From an uncultured Saprospiraceae bacterium (GTDB lineage Bacteria; Bacteroidota; Bacteroidia; Chitinophagales; Saprospiraceae): a stretch of 64,000 nt of DNA. The notes below the pieces were generated by a model that saw only the letters and a list, made by a program, of their open reading frames with translations, was not told where the DNA came from and ran no database searches. Shown piece by piece: positions 1 through 9,346 of this stretch (the first letter of the stretch is position 1; the number at the start of each line of letters is the position of its first letter). The stretch is from positions 20,385-84,384 of the forward strand of contig CALISO010000018.1 of assembly GCA_938041445.1 (NCBI GenBank), read 5' to 3'. A program made the position numbers and the translations under genes.

Positions 1-25
1 TCATCTACTAACCTTTGATCAACTT

Positions 26-1576
26 ATGGAATTCTCTTACGGCAAGGACCACCTTACTGCCTCCATCGCTCTGCAGATAGCAAGAGGTACATTACACGGA
101 ACCATCTCCGATGATACTCGACAAGCAGTCAACAAATCTTATGCCGCAGTAGTCTCAATTGCTGATGGATCAGATGCAGTATATGGTATCAATACAGGCT
201 TCGGACCATTATGCAATACGATTGTATCGGCTAATGATACCAGCAAATTACAAGAAAATCTATTACTTAGCCATTCGGTAGGAGTAGGCAATCCAATACC
301 TGTAGAAGTGGCCAAATTGATGCTCATACTTAAGGTACATGCCTTATGTAAAGGATTCTCAGGTATTTCTATGCAAATTATAGAACGTATCATTTGGCAC
401 ATTAACGAAGATGTCATACCTCTTGTTCCAGAACAAGGCTCAGTCGGAGCATCTGGTGATCTAGCTCCTCTTTCACATCTATTCTTACCTCTCCTCGGAG
501 AAGGAAAAGTCTATCACAATGGAGAATATAAAGAGACTTCAGCAGTCCTTCTAAAATACAACATAGAAGCCTTAAAACTCCATCCTAAGTCCGGATTGGC
601 GTTAATTAATGGGACGCAATTCATCGCTGCTCATGCCATAAAGGTGATTGAGACGTTACACAATTGTCTGACACATGCAGACATCATAGCTGCTATGATG
701 ATAGAAGGTCTCCTAGGTTCACAGAGTCCCTTTGACCCAAAGCTCCATGCTGTCAGACCTCATCCAGGCAACTTGTTTGTAGCACACCGGATCAACACAT
801 TACTAGATGGTTCAGAGATTATGAAGTCTCATGCTGACTGTGATAAAGTCCAAGATCCTTATTCTCTGAGATGTATACCACAGGTACATGGATCATCACG
901 TCAGGCTTGGAGACATCTCAAAGAAGCGGTAGAAATAGAAATCAACTCTGTCACAGACAATCCAATTATCATTAGTGCCGATTATACAATTAGCGGTGGT
1001 AATTTTCACGGTCAACCCCTAGCCTTACCGATTGACTATGCTTGTCTTGCAGCAGCAGAATTGGGAAGTATCTCTGATAGACGATGCTACTATGCACTAG
1101 AAGGTAGTGCTGATACGCCAAAACTGTTGGTGAAAGAAACAGGGATTAACTCAGGATTTATGATCCTGCAGTACACTTCTGCAGCACTCGTCAGTGAAAA
1201 TAAAGGACTCTGCTTTCCATCAAGTGCTGACAGTATCCCTACTTCACTTGGCCAAGAAGATCATGTGAGTATGGGTTCTATCGGCAGTCGTAAAGCACTG
1301 CAGGTTTGCAACAATCTCACCAAGATATTGGCAATAGAATTACTCCATGCTACACAGGCGATGGATTTCAGAAGACCACTTAAGTCTAATAAGATTATTG
1401 ATGCAGTTCATCATAAAGTCAGATCTCAAATATCTCACGTAACCGATGATCGGATATTTAGTGTGGATATAGAGCAAGCAATTGCAATGATTGAGAGCAA
1501 GGAACTCCTAGGTATTGATGGCATCCAATCATTCGATAATAGCCATGATCTTTATCCAGTATTTGGCGTTTACTAA
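26..1576 (+). CDS. hutH: histidine ammonia-lyase
   Basis: Removes ammonia from L-histidine to give urocanate, the first step of histidine degradation in the cytoplasm. The 516-residue length fits the family. The Ala-Ser-Gly triad that cyclises into the MIO cofactor is at residues 142-144, inside a GSVGASGDLAPLSH block. The YGINTGFG motif near residue 53 supplies the active-site tyrosine. Phenylalanine and tyrosine lyases share this fold, but urocanate hydratase starts 21 bases downstream, which makes histidine the likely substrate. The window starts just before the gene, so its promoter and any further hut genes upstream cannot be seen. Confidence 0.96.
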   Translation: MEFSYGKDHLTASIALQIARGTLHGTISDDTRQAVNKSYAAVVSIADGSDAVYGINTGFGPLCNTIVSANDTSKLQENLLLSHSVGVGNPIPVEVAKLMLILKVHALCKGFSGISMQIIERIIWHINEDVIPLVPEQGSVGASGDLAPLSHLFLPLLGEGKVYHNGEYKETSAVLLKYNIEALKLHPKSGLALINGTQFIAAHAIKVIETLHNCLTHADIIAAMMIEGLLGSQSPFDPKLHAVRPHPGNLFVAHRINTLLDGSEIMKSHADCDKVQDPYSLRCIPQVHGSSRQAWRHLKEAVEIEINSVTDNPIIISADYTISGGNFHGQPLALPIDYACLAAAELGSISDRRCYYALEGSADTPKLLVKETGINSGFMILQYTSAALVSENKGLCFPSSADSIPTSLGQEDHVSMGSIGSRKALQVCNNLTKILAIELLHATQAMDFRRPLKSNKIIDAVHHKVRSQISHVTDDRIFSVDIEQAIAMIESKELLGIDGIQSFDNSHDLYPVFGVY

Positions 1577-1597
1577 CCAAGTAGAACACTAACTAAT

Positions 1598-3616
1598 ATG
1601 CAGACTACCTCTCTATCATTCAAGGCACAGATCACTCAAGGGATTCCCACAGAATTACCAAAAGCGGCACTATACCCGCAAGGTGGCAATCCAGCTCCTA
1701 AGCGAAAAGATATCCTTTCAGCAGATGAAAAGAAATTAGCATTACAAAATGCATTGAGATATTTTCCAGCGGAATGGCATCAAACCTTAGCTGAAGAATT
1801 TTTATATGAGCTCAATACACTTGGACGTATCTATATGCATCGGTTTAGGCCATCTTATGAGATGTATGCAAGACCTATAGGTGACTACCCTTGCAAGACA
1901 CCTCAAGCTGCGGCTATTATGTTGATGATTCAGAATAATCTTGATCCCGCAGTGGCACAACATCCATATGAGTTAATCACGTACGGAGGTAATGGTGCAG
2001 TATTTCAAAATTGGGCTCAATATCTGCTTACTATGCAGTACCTCTCAGAGATGACAGAAGAGCAGACTCTGCATATGTATTCAGGTCACCCGATGGGACT
2101 ATTCCCTTCTTCAGCTTCTGCACCCAGAGTTGTTGTCACTAATGGGATGATGATCCCTAACTACTCTAAGCCAGATGATTGGGAAAAATATAATGCTCTA
2201 GGAGTCACTCAATATGGTCAGATGACAGCTGGGTCGTATATGTACATCGGTCCTCAAGGCATCGTCCATGGCACTACGATCACTGTGATGAATGCCTTCA
2301 GGAATATCCTAGAAGCAGGTGATACACCCCGAGGAAAAGTCTTTCTTACAGCAGGACTAGGTGGTATGAGTGGAGCACAACCAAAAGCTGGAAATATCTC
2401 CGAATGTATTACAGTCTGTGCCGAAGTCAATCCTAATGCAGCACGTAAGCGACACGAACAGGGGTGGGTTGACGAGTTGGTAGATAATACTGATGACTTG
2501 CTTGTCAGAGTAAGACAAGCGATGAAAAACAAGGAGATTGTCTCTATCGCCTTCATCGGCAATATTGTCGAAGTTTGGCAGGCATTCCTTGACCACGACA
2601 TCTATATCAGTGTGGGCTCCGATCAGACCTCACTACACAATCCATGGGCAGGTGGCTACTATCCAATGGGATACTCTTATGCTGAGGCAAATGCCTTAAT
2701 GGCAAATGATATAGACACATTCAAAGCTGAAGTGGAAAAAACACTTGTCAAGCATGCTGAACTCATCAATGCGCATACCGCTAAAGGCACTTACTTCTTC
2801 GATTATGGAAATGCCTTCTTACTAGAATCATCACGAGCAGGTGCTGATATCCTTGCGGAAAATGGTATAGACTTCAAGTATCCATCTTATGTGCAAGACA
2901 TCTTGGGACCGATGTGCTTTGATTATGGCTTTGGACCATTCAGGTGGGTCTGTGCATCTGGTAAACCGACAGACTTGGATATGACTGATCAGATTGCCTG
3001 TGATGTACTTGAGGACATCAGGACTACAGTTACCGAAGATATCAAGCAACAACTCGACGACAATATCAAGTGGATCAAAGAAGCTAAATCCAATAAACTC
3101 GTAGTCGGATCACAAGCTCGTATCCTCTATGCAGATGCACTTGGCAGAATCAGAATCGCCAAAGCATTCAACAAAGCAGTAGCGGATGGCACTCTCTCTG
3201 GCCCAGTCATTCTAGGTAGAGACCACCACGATGTGAGTGGGACCGATTCTCCGTACAGAGAAACAAGCAATATCTATGATGGCAGTAAGTTCACTGCTGA
3301 TATGGCGATACATAATGTGATCGGCGATAGCTTCCGAGGTGCTACCTGGGTGAGTATCCACAATGGTGGTGGCGTTGGATGGGGAGAGGTGATCAACGGT
3401 GGATTCGGGATGCTACTAGATGGTTCTGCAGATGCTGATAGGAGACTAGAGTCAATGCTCTTCTACGATGTCAACAATGGAATATCTAGAAGAAGTTGGG
3501 CTCGGAATCCGGGTGCCATCGATGCCATCAATCGAGAAATGCAAAGAACACCAAACCTCAAAGTAACTGTGCCTAATCTTGTAGATGATGAGGTGCTTAG
3601 GAAGTTGGAGATGTGA
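1598..3616 (+). CDS. hutU: urocanate hydratase
   Basis: Hydrates urocanate to imidazolonepropionate using tightly bound NAD as an electrophile; second step of histidine degradation. At 672 residues it is the long form, similar in size to the vertebrate enzyme and longer than the usual proteobacterial form of about 555. A glycine-rich GLGGMSGAQP block fits the NAD site. The FGPFRWVCASG block carries the conserved active-site cysteine region. It is co-oriented with hutH at 21 bases, so the two probably share a transcript. No hutI or hutG/hutF follows; the next gene is convergent. Confidence 0.96.
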   Translation: MQTTSLSFKAQITQGIPTELPKAALYPQGGNPAPKRKDILSADEKKLALQNALRYFPAEWHQTLAEEFLYELNTLGRIYMHRFRPSYEMYARPIGDYPCKTPQAAAIMLMIQNNLDPAVAQHPYELITYGGNGAVFQNWAQYLLTMQYLSEMTEEQTLHMYSGHPMGLFPSSASAPRVVVTNGMMIPNYSKPDDWEKYNALGVTQYGQMTAGSYMYIGPQGIVHGTTITVMNAFRNILEAGDTPRGKVFLTAGLGGMSGAQPKAGNISECITVCAEVNPNAARKRHEQGWVDELVDNTDDLLVRVRQAMKNKEIVSIAFIGNIVEVWQAFLDHDIYISVGSDQTSLHNPWAGGYYPMGYSYAEANALMANDIDTFKAEVEKTLVKHAELINAHTAKGTYFFDYGNAFLLESSRAGADILAENGIDFKYPSYVQDILGPMCFDYGFGPFRWVCASGKPTDLDMTDQIACDVLEDIRTTVTEDIKQQLDDNIKWIKEAKSNKLVVGSQARILYADALGRIRIAKAFNKAVADGTLSGPVILGRDHHDVSGTDSPYRETSNIYDGSKFTADMAIHNVIGDSFRGATWVSIHNGGGVGWGEVINGGFGMLLDGSADADRRLESMLFYDVNNGISRRSWARNPGAIDAINREMQRTPNLKVTVPNLVDDEVLRKLEM

Positions 3617-3755
3617 ATTAATGCGTAATGGTTAATTGCGAACTTGCACTTCGCTTAAAGGTTAATGGGATTCGAGTTTTGGTATGCTTACAATAATTTC
3701 AATTACGTCCTAACCCCTTCGATCAAGAACTTTCAGGTTCGTTGAAGTTTTCATC

Positions 3756-4670
3756 TTAAAAAATCGACAGCCGCGATTTAGTCGTAAACGCCTCTAAAAA
3801 TTTCATTCCTTTGTAAGAGTTACCTTTTGGATTGAGTCTGGGGCTCCATACTGCTATGCTGTATTGATCTGGATGTACAGCGACTATGCCACCACTGACT
3901 CCACTCTTGCCAGGCAGCCCTACTTTGAATGCAAATTCTCCAGATTCGTCGTAAAATCCACATGTCTGCATCAGTGCATTGACCCGCTTAGACTGGCTTT
4001 CTGTTAGAAGTTCACGATTATTCTTGGGACTTATCCCATTATTTGAGAGATAGAGAAAAGTTCTTGAGAGTTCTTCGCATGTCATCTCAATAGAACAAAG
4101 TGTAAAGTAAAAGTCCAAAACATCTGATGGCTCGTTATCTATGAGACCGAATGACTTAATGAAGTTACACAACGCGATATTACGATAACCAACTTCCTTT
4201 TCTGATTGTGCAATCTTTCTAGAATAGGCAATCTGATTATTATCATCGATACTACGGACAAAATCTAAGAAGTCATCTTTAGGGTTACTCAAATTACTAA
4301 TCAAGATATCTGAGATGACAATTGCGCCAGCATTTAGAAAGGGGTTTCTTGGCTTACCATAATCTGCCTCTAACTGTACTAGGGAATTGAACGCTGTACC
4401 AGATGGCTCGACGCCAACTTTCTCCCATATCTTATCACCTAACATCTGATATGCATATGTAACAGATAATGTCTTGGCTATACTCTGTATCGAAAATTTT
4501 TCTTGATAGTTACCGATACCGCAACTCTTCCCATCTAAGGTAGAAATGTGTACTCCAAAAAGGTCTGGGTCTACTCCTGCTAATTCAGGGATATAACTTG
4601 CCGTCTCTCCTATGTTTTCAAATCCTATGACTTCATTATAGGTCTCTTGTAATATCGCCTCTATCTTCAA
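3756..4670 (-). CDS. glsA: glutaminase
   Basis: Hydrolyses glutamine to glutamate and ammonia. The 304 residues match the bacterial glutaminase family of the serine-dependent beta-lactamase fold. An SxxK-type catalytic motif (SIAK, near residue 63) is visible, as are the NPFLNAGAIV block and the C-terminal GLPGKSGVSGG block. It converges on hutU across about 140 bases and is transcribed separately from the TonB-like gene upstream, whose terminator lies between them. Next to histidine degradation it suggests a local theme of amino-acid nitrogen release to glutamate, but nothing shows co-regulation. Confidence 0.93.
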   Translation of the reverse strand: MKIEAILQETYNEVIGFENIGETASYIPELAGVDPDLFGVHISTLDGKSCGIGNYQEKFSIQSIAKTLSVTYAYQMLGDKIWEKVGVEPSGTAFNSLVQLEADYGKPRNPFLNAGAIVISDILISNLSNPKDDFLDFVRSIDDNNQIAYSRKIAQSEKEVGYRNIALCNFIKSFGLIDNEPSDVLDFYFTLCSIEMTCEELSRTFLYLSNNGISPKNNRELLTESQSKRVNALMQTCGFYDESGEFAFKVGLPGKSGVSGGIVAVHPDQYSIAVWSPRLNPKGNSYKGMKFLEAFTTKSRLSIF

Positions 4671-4713
4671 ACTTGTAATGTTAATTTCCTCAAGTTAAAC
4701 CGATTCCAACAAA

Positions 4714-4742
4714 AAAGGTGACACCATAATGGTATCACCTTT
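4714..4742 (-). terminator. terminator of the TonB-like gene
   Basis: Hairpin with arms AAAGGTGA/TCACCTTT, continued by ACCA/TGGT with one mismatch between. Read on the minus strand it is followed by a run of T. It lies between the end of the TonB-like gene and the start of glsA, so it would end the upstream transcript. Confidence 0.8.
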
Positions 4743-4773
4743 CATTTATACTTCTAGTTGGAGCAGTAGTACA

Positions 4774-5700
4774 TTATCCTTCCAACTTAAATCTTACTGG
4801 TAGTGTATAAAGAACCTTTACAGGTCTTCCTCTTTGCTTTCCAGGTGTCCATTTTTCAGGTAAATTGTTCATACCATTGACAACTAGCTCAGCAGCTGTT
4901 CCACATCCTGCTCCGATATCTCTTACGATTTTTACGTCTTCAACTGCTCCGTCTGTACCGACAACAAATTGTAGTACACACATTCCCTCAACGCCATTCT
5001 CTCTTGCGATAGCTGGGTATTTGAGGTTCTTATAGATGTATTGAAGCATTTTGCCTTTAGCACACTCTTCCTTCGCTTTATTATCACCTGGTTCATTTTC
5101 ACAACCTGGGAATCTTGGCATCTGCTCCACAACTTTGAAGATTTCTTCCTCTTTTGGTGGCGGTGGTGGTGGTGGAGGCGGTGGTGGTGGTGCTTCTTCC
5201 TTTTCTATGACCGGCTCTGGCTCTTCTACCACAGTCTCTTCATCAATTGATGTATCCTCAAATACAGGCTCTTCTTCCTCTTCAATTTCTTCTTCTGGCA
5301 CCTCCTCAATTACCGGTGGTGGTGGTGGCGGTGGCGGCGGTGGCGGCTCAGCAGTACGAGGCGGTTCGATTTCGATTTCTTCATCTAATTCGAGTGCATC
5401 ATCTGGAATAAAAATTTCCTCTGCGTAATTCGTCCAGCTAAATGCAAATATTGTTGTCAATAATGCTGCTGAAAGCCCAAATAACCAAATAGGTCTTGAA
5501 AATCCAAATGCATTGACATCAGGATATTTAGCTCTGGCCTGTAATGGTGAAGACCATTCTTTATCAGCATACTTCTCAGTCAAGCCAACAGACTTAGACT
5601 TGAAGAAGGATTTGAATCCGACAATGATCAAAATGACTATCACTGCCAAGGCAATTATGCCTAGGAAGACCATAGTTCCAGTTAAGGATATATCATTCAT
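4774..5700 (-). CDS. TonB-like energy transducer with two polyproline tracts
   Basis: Likely couples inner-membrane proton motive force to outer-membrane TonB-dependent receptors. The 308 residues show a membrane segment at about 10-30, a second at about 72-92, then a periplasmic region with two runs of 11-12 prolines separated by a strongly acidic Glu/Asp stretch, and a C-terminal TonB domain from about residue 190 (YPAIARENGVEG, then a conserved VLYTLPVRF end). Two membrane segments instead of one N-terminal anchor is atypical of classical TonB. It is last in a minus-strand run after gcvH and a VanZ-like gene. No ExbB/ExbD is in the window. Confidence 0.85.
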   Translation of the reverse strand: MNDISLTGTMVFLGIIALAVIVILIIVGFKSFFKSKSVGLTEKYADKEWSSPLQARAKYPDVNAFGFSRPIWLFGLSAALLTTIFAFSWTNYAEEIFIPDDALELDEEIEIEPPRTAEPPPPPPPPPPPVIEEVPEEEIEEEEEPVFEDTSIDEETVVEEPEPVIEKEEAPPPPPPPPPPPPKEEEIFKVVEQMPRFPGCENEPGDNKAKEECAKGKMLQYIYKNLKYPAIARENGVEGMCVLQFVVGTDGAVEDVKIVRDIGAGCGTAAELVVNGMNNLPEKWTPGKQRGRPVKVLYTLPVRFKLEG

Positions 5701-5755
5701 AGTTAGTAAATTTCTGCGTTTTCTTATTCTTAGTTGAAGGTAAGCAAATAGATTA

Positions 5756-6127
5756 TCATCTTACTCTTCTTCCAAGAAACCAAATTAACCAAATTCCGAC
5801 GAGACTACCAATAATATTCGCAAGAATATCATAAATATCAAGCATCCGATAACTTGTCATACTTTCTTGCAAGTATTCTAGCAAAATTCCTAATCCAATG
5901 GCTCCAAGTAATGGGTAGATTAATCGAGACTTTGGAAGGCTCAAGGCAAATAATATACTCATCACTAGATATGCTCCAATGTGTAGAAGTTTATCGATGC
6001 CTATATCGGTCATCTCTTCCATGCTATCTATCCTCGTTAGGCTTCCCCAGCATATCACTATCACTGCAAAGAGAGTCATTACCCTAATCGGGATGAGATA
6101 CTTCGCAGTAATACTAGGAAGATGCAA
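5756..6127 (-). CDS. VanZ-like membrane protein
   Basis: A 123-residue integral membrane protein with about four predicted hydrophobic segments and the VanZ-family layout. DKLLHIGAYLVMS lies around residue 45, and a later GILLEYLQ...DIYDILANIIG block carries the conserved acidic and asparagine residues. Its biochemical role is unknown. It sits between gcvH and the TonB-like gene with short gaps. A gcvH-vanZ neighbourhood is, from memory, common in Bacteroidota. Confidence 0.8.
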   Translation of the reverse strand: MHLPSITAKYLIPIRVMTLFAVIVICWGSLTRIDSMEEMTDIGIDKLLHIGAYLVMSILFALSLPKSRLIYPLLGAIGLGILLEYLQESMTSYRMLDIYDILANIIGSLVGIWLIWFLGRRVR

Positions 6128-6169
6128 CTAGAGTATTTTTTGGTGTATGAGTCTGAAAAAAAGTGACCA

Positions 6170-6562
6170 TTAACTAATCAAGGCACCATATGCCTCATCA
6201 GATAATAGCTCTTCCAGTTGGCTAGCGTCAGTAATCTCGACCTTTACTATCCAACCTTCACCATAGGCATCGCTATTGATAAGGCCTGGTTCATCTTCTT
6301 CGTCTTCATCCAACTTCGGATTAAACTCTAAGATCTTGCCACTGATAGGCATATACAAGTCAGAAGTTGTCTTTACTGCTTCAACAGTGCCAAATACCTC
6401 ATCTTTTTGAAGTTCGTCACCTACAGTATCTATCTCGACGTATACGATTTCACCTAATTCGCCTTGAGCAAAATCTGTGATACCAATGACAGCCGTATTA
6501 TCATCATTGATACGAATCCACTCATGTTCTTTAGTGTATTTGAGAGTAGCTGGTATATTCAT
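6170..6562 (-). CDS. gcvH: glycine cleavage system H protein
   Basis: Lipoyl carrier that shuttles the aminomethyl group between the P, T and L proteins of glycine cleavage. Length is 130 residues, normal for the family. The KYTKEHEWIR start and the EAVKTTSDLYMP block are diagnostic; the lysine in that block, near residue 64, is the lipoylation site. It begins 3 bases after citrate synthase ends, so the two are probably co-transcribed. gcvT and gcvP are not in the window. Confidence 0.96.
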   Translation of the reverse strand: MNIPATLKYTKEHEWIRINDDNTAVIGITDFAQGELGEIVYVEIDTVGDELQKDEVFGTVEAVKTTSDLYMPISGKILEFNPKLDEDEEDEPGLINSDAYGEGWIVKVEITDASQLEELLSDEAYGALIS

Positions 6563-6565
6563 TAC

Positions 6566-7879
6566 TTATGCTTTTGCAGAACTTACGATTTCTTTCATTT
6601 TGTCAAATGTGTGAGACTTTGGTCTCTCTAGTGGGAATCCTAGTGCTCTTGACCAACAACTATTAGCCAATACTCCTAGTGCTCTTGACACACCGAATAG
6701 TACTGTGTAGTATCCATATTCTTTAAGCCCATAGTGTACTAAGAGTGCTCCAGAATGCGCATCTACATTAGGCCAAGGATTCTTTACCTTACCCAGAGAA
6801 TCTAGTATGCCTGGTACAACATCGAAGAGATTCCAAACAATATTGACATAGTCGTCATCTTTGATGTATTCCTCAGCGAAAGTCTTCTGAGCGGTGAACC
6901 TTGGATCTGGTTGACGTAGTACAGCATGACCGTATCCCGGTATCACCTGTCCACTATCCAATGTCTCTTGCACATATTGTGCTATTTGTTCCTTGCTAGG
7001 TTTCGTAGTGCCTAGCTTATCTGTCATTTTGAATATCCACTTTATCACTTCTTGATTGGCAAGACCGTGAAGTGGACCAGCTAGAGAACACATCCCTCCA
7101 GCAAAACTGAGATACACGTCACTTAATGTACTATTCACCAAGTGTACTGTATGTGCCGAAGCATTACCACCTTCATGATCAGCATGAATTGTAAGATACA
7201 ATCTCATCAAACTCTTGAAATCATCGTGAGAATGGCCTAACATATGTGCATAGTTCGCTGCCCAATCTAAAGATTCGTCCGGAGCGATATGATCACCACC
7301 GTGGTATGACTTTCGGTAGATATAAGCTGCTACTCTAGGTAATTTTGCAACTAGGTTCATCGTGTCCTCATATGTTGCATCCCAATAATCATGCTTTGAC
7401 ATACCTTCAGCATAACGCTTAGAAAATATACTGTCACTTTGCATCGCTGTGATTGCTAGTACAAACTGTGTCATTGGATGTGTATCGTCTGGCAATGTAT
7501 CCAATACCTTGAATACACTCTGATCTACTTTCGCTCTTTTTTCCCACTCGTCAGATAGCCAATTGACTTCTTCTTGAGTTGGTACCTCTCCAATTAACAT
7601 TAACCAAAACAATCCTTCTGGTAGAGGCTCTTTACCACCTTCTGCCTTTGGTAGAATTTTCTTTAATTCAGGGATAGAGTACCCTCTAAACCTAATTCCT
7701 TCTATCGCATCTAACTGAGATGCCTCCCATATCATACTTTTCACTCCTCTCATTCCTCCAAACACTTGTGACACCTTGACTTCGCCAACGACCACATCCG
7801 CATTCTCTTTACTAAAAGCTCTCATTTCGGCTTTTAGAGCCATTGCTTTTTCTTCAAATTTTTTCTTCAGTATGTCCAT
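6566..7879 (-). CDS. gltA: citrate synthase, eukaryotic-like type
   Basis: Condenses oxaloacetate and acetyl-CoA to citrate at the entry to the TCA cycle. The 437 residues resemble the mitochondrial (Si) enzyme rather than the short hexameric bacterial type. HADHEGGNASAHT and GYGHAVLRQPDPRF carry the two active-site histidines, and the family aspartate lies in the VDAHSGALL block. It is the first gene of a minus-strand run with gcvH. A TATGTTTGC promoter box lies about 60 bases upstream of the start. Confidence 0.95.
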   Translation of the reverse strand: MDILKKKFEEKAMALKAEMRAFSKENADVVVGEVKVSQVFGGMRGVKSMIWEASQLDAIEGIRFRGYSIPELKKILPKAEGGKEPLPEGLFWLMLIGEVPTQEEVNWLSDEWEKRAKVDQSVFKVLDTLPDDTHPMTQFVLAITAMQSDSIFSKRYAEGMSKHDYWDATYEDTMNLVAKLPRVAAYIYRKSYHGGDHIAPDESLDWAANYAHMLGHSHDDFKSLMRLYLTIHADHEGGNASAHTVHLVNSTLSDVYLSFAGGMCSLAGPLHGLANQEVIKWIFKMTDKLGTTKPSKEQIAQYVQETLDSGQVIPGYGHAVLRQPDPRFTAQKTFAEEYIKDDDYVNIVWNLFDVVPGILDSLGKVKNPWPNVDAHSGALLVHYGLKEYGYYTVLFGVSRALGVLANSCWSRALGFPLERPKSHTFDKMKEIVSSAKA

Positions 7880-7938
7880 GGAATTATTCGGATTTTTACG
7901 GTTTCAGTAATGTAATATGTTAGGAGTCGCAATATAAT

Positions 7939-7947
7939 GCAAACATA
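7939..7947 (-). promoter_or_regulatory. TAnnTTTG promoter box of gltA
   Basis: Minus-strand TATGTTTGC matches the Bacteroidota -7 box TAnnTTTG(C). It lies about 60 bases before the citrate synthase start. No clear TTG -33 box is seen at the usual spacing. Confidence 0.55.
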
Positions 7948-8053
7948 GATGTGATGCATAGCGACTTGACAGAATTTACACAGCAAATAATTAAGAATTA
8001 ACTTTACCGACATAAGCGTAATCTCAAATTACTAACTAGAGTTTTCCAAACCA

Positions 8054-8638
8054 TTGATTTTAATTGACGAAGTACTGATCGAATCCCCTGTGGCTGAAGC
8101 ATATTTTGCTTGCAACTTAGATGCTTGCAAGGGAGCATGTTGTTGGGAAGGTGACTATGGAGCACCACTTGACGCTGATGAGGTAGAGCAGGTAGAGGCA
8201 CTTTTACCTGTAGTATTACCATTACTTGGCTCGGAGGCCAAAAAAGTACTAGCCAAAGAAGGTCACGTTACATACTACCCAGAAATGAAAAAGGAAGGTA
8301 CGCCACTGATGGAGGACAAGTCATGTGTATACTTGATTCAAGAAGGTGATATCGCCAAATGTGCCTTTGAGGTACTCCATCAAGAAGGAAAGTCTGAATG
8401 GAGAAAACCAATCAGTTGCCACCTTTACCCTATCCGTATCGAGGAGCAATATCAATCTGGATTTACCCAATTGCGCTATGATCAGTGGGATATCTGCTCT
8501 CCAGCTTGCAGTAATGGAAAGAAGTCCAATACTCGTCTCTTTGAATTTGCAAAAGCTGCTCTCATTAGAAAATATGGGCAAGAGTGGTATGATAGGCTTG
8601 AATGGGTCGCTAATGAAGATAATCACACTGAATCTTAG
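8054..8638 (+). CDS. DUF3109 cysteine-rich protein
   Basis: Member of the DUF3109 family, 194 residues, function unknown. Near the N-terminus it has a CNLDACKGACCWEGDYGAPL block, and further conserved cysteines occur at SCVYLI, KCAF, SCHLYPIR and CSPAC, consistent with a metal or iron-sulfur binding protein of the YkgJ type. The start is TTG. It was chosen because the MILIDEVLI N-terminus is the family's usual beginning and no ATG is available before the cysteine block. Transcribed divergently from gltA. Confidence 0.85.
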   Translation: MILIDEVLIESPVAEAYFACNLDACKGACCWEGDYGAPLDADEVEQVEALLPVVLPLLGSEAKKVLAKEGHVTYYPEMKKEGTPLMEDKSCVYLIQEGDIAKCAFEVLHQEGKSEWRKPISCHLYPIRIEEQYQSGFTQLRYDQWDICSPACSNGKKSNTRLFEFAKAALIRKYGQEWYDRLEWVANEDNHTES

Positions 8639-8737
8639 AAAGGATTGTTAAGACAGGATAATCTCGGTTAAATTGCCGTTAAACTAAATCAAAGAACTAA
8701 CGAATTACTACCAGATTATGTACTCTAGTTGTATGGA

Positions 8738-8770
8738 TTGAGTTATTGTAATTAGAAATCCTATTTTTGC
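8738..8770 (+). promoter_or_regulatory. promoter of the first Skp/OmpH gene
   Basis: A TTG at 8738-8740, 21 bases, then TATTTTTGC at 8762-8770. Both boxes and the spacing fit the Bacteroidota consensus TTG-N19-21-TAnnTTTG. The coding start follows 21 bases later, giving a very short leader. Confidence 0.7.
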
Positions 8771-8791
8771 ACCTTTAATAAACCTACTACT

Positions 8792-9295
8792 ATGAAAAAA
8801 TCATTCTTAACACTCGCAATCGCTGCCTTTCTATCTATCGCGGCATTTGGTCAAAGAATTGCTATCGTTGATGTCAATTCATTATTAGAAGGTATGTCCG
8901 AATATACCGCTGCGCAAAGTGATATCGATCAGGTATCGGCAGAGTGGAGACAGGATATTGCTGCCGACTATGATAAGATCAAGAGTATGTATAATAAGTA
9001 CCAAGCAGAGCAAGTACTGCTCAGTGATGATGCTAGAAAACAAAGAGAAGACGAAATTATGGATTTTGAAAAGTCTGTGAGAGAAAAGCAAAAGCAACGT
9101 TTCGGGGCAGAAGGAGACCTCTTCAGAAAGAGACAAGAGCTTGTCAGACCTATACAGGATAAAGTATTCGCTGCTATTGATGAATATGCTCAGGATAGAG
9201 GATATGACCTCATTTTTGACAAAGCTGGATCAACTGGTCTACTATTTGCAACAGACGAATTTGATAAAACAGAAGACATCCGTAGAAAACTTTAA
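8792..9295 (+). CDS. Skp/OmpH-family periplasmic chaperone
   Basis: Predicted holdase for unfolded outer-membrane proteins. The 167 residues start with a signal peptide that ends near residue 20 at AAFGQ. A beta-strand segment (RIAIVDVNSLL) follows, then a long charged helical stretch at about 45-115 rich in Lys, Glu and Gln, and a closing block DRGYDLIFDKAGSTGLLFA. This order is typical of OmpH. A paralogue follows 51 bases downstream; tandem Skp genes are common in Bacteroidota, often next to bamA, which is absent here. Confidence 0.9.
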   Translation: MKKSFLTLAIAAFLSIAAFGQRIAIVDVNSLLEGMSEYTAAQSDIDQVSAEWRQDIAADYDKIKSMYNKYQAEQVLLSDDARKQREDEIMDFEKSVREKQKQRFGAEGDLFRKRQELVRPIQDKVFAAIDEYAQDRGYDLIFDKAGSTGLLFATDEFDKTEDIRRKL

Positions 9296-9346
9296 TCCAC
9301 TATTGGGCTAAATAACACTACAGTATTTCGATAATTAATAAAAGAA

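Noticed and set aside
5051-5428. Glycine/serine-rich frame opposite the TonB-like gene
   Set aside because: Antisense image of the polyproline and acidic codons; no start context or homology.
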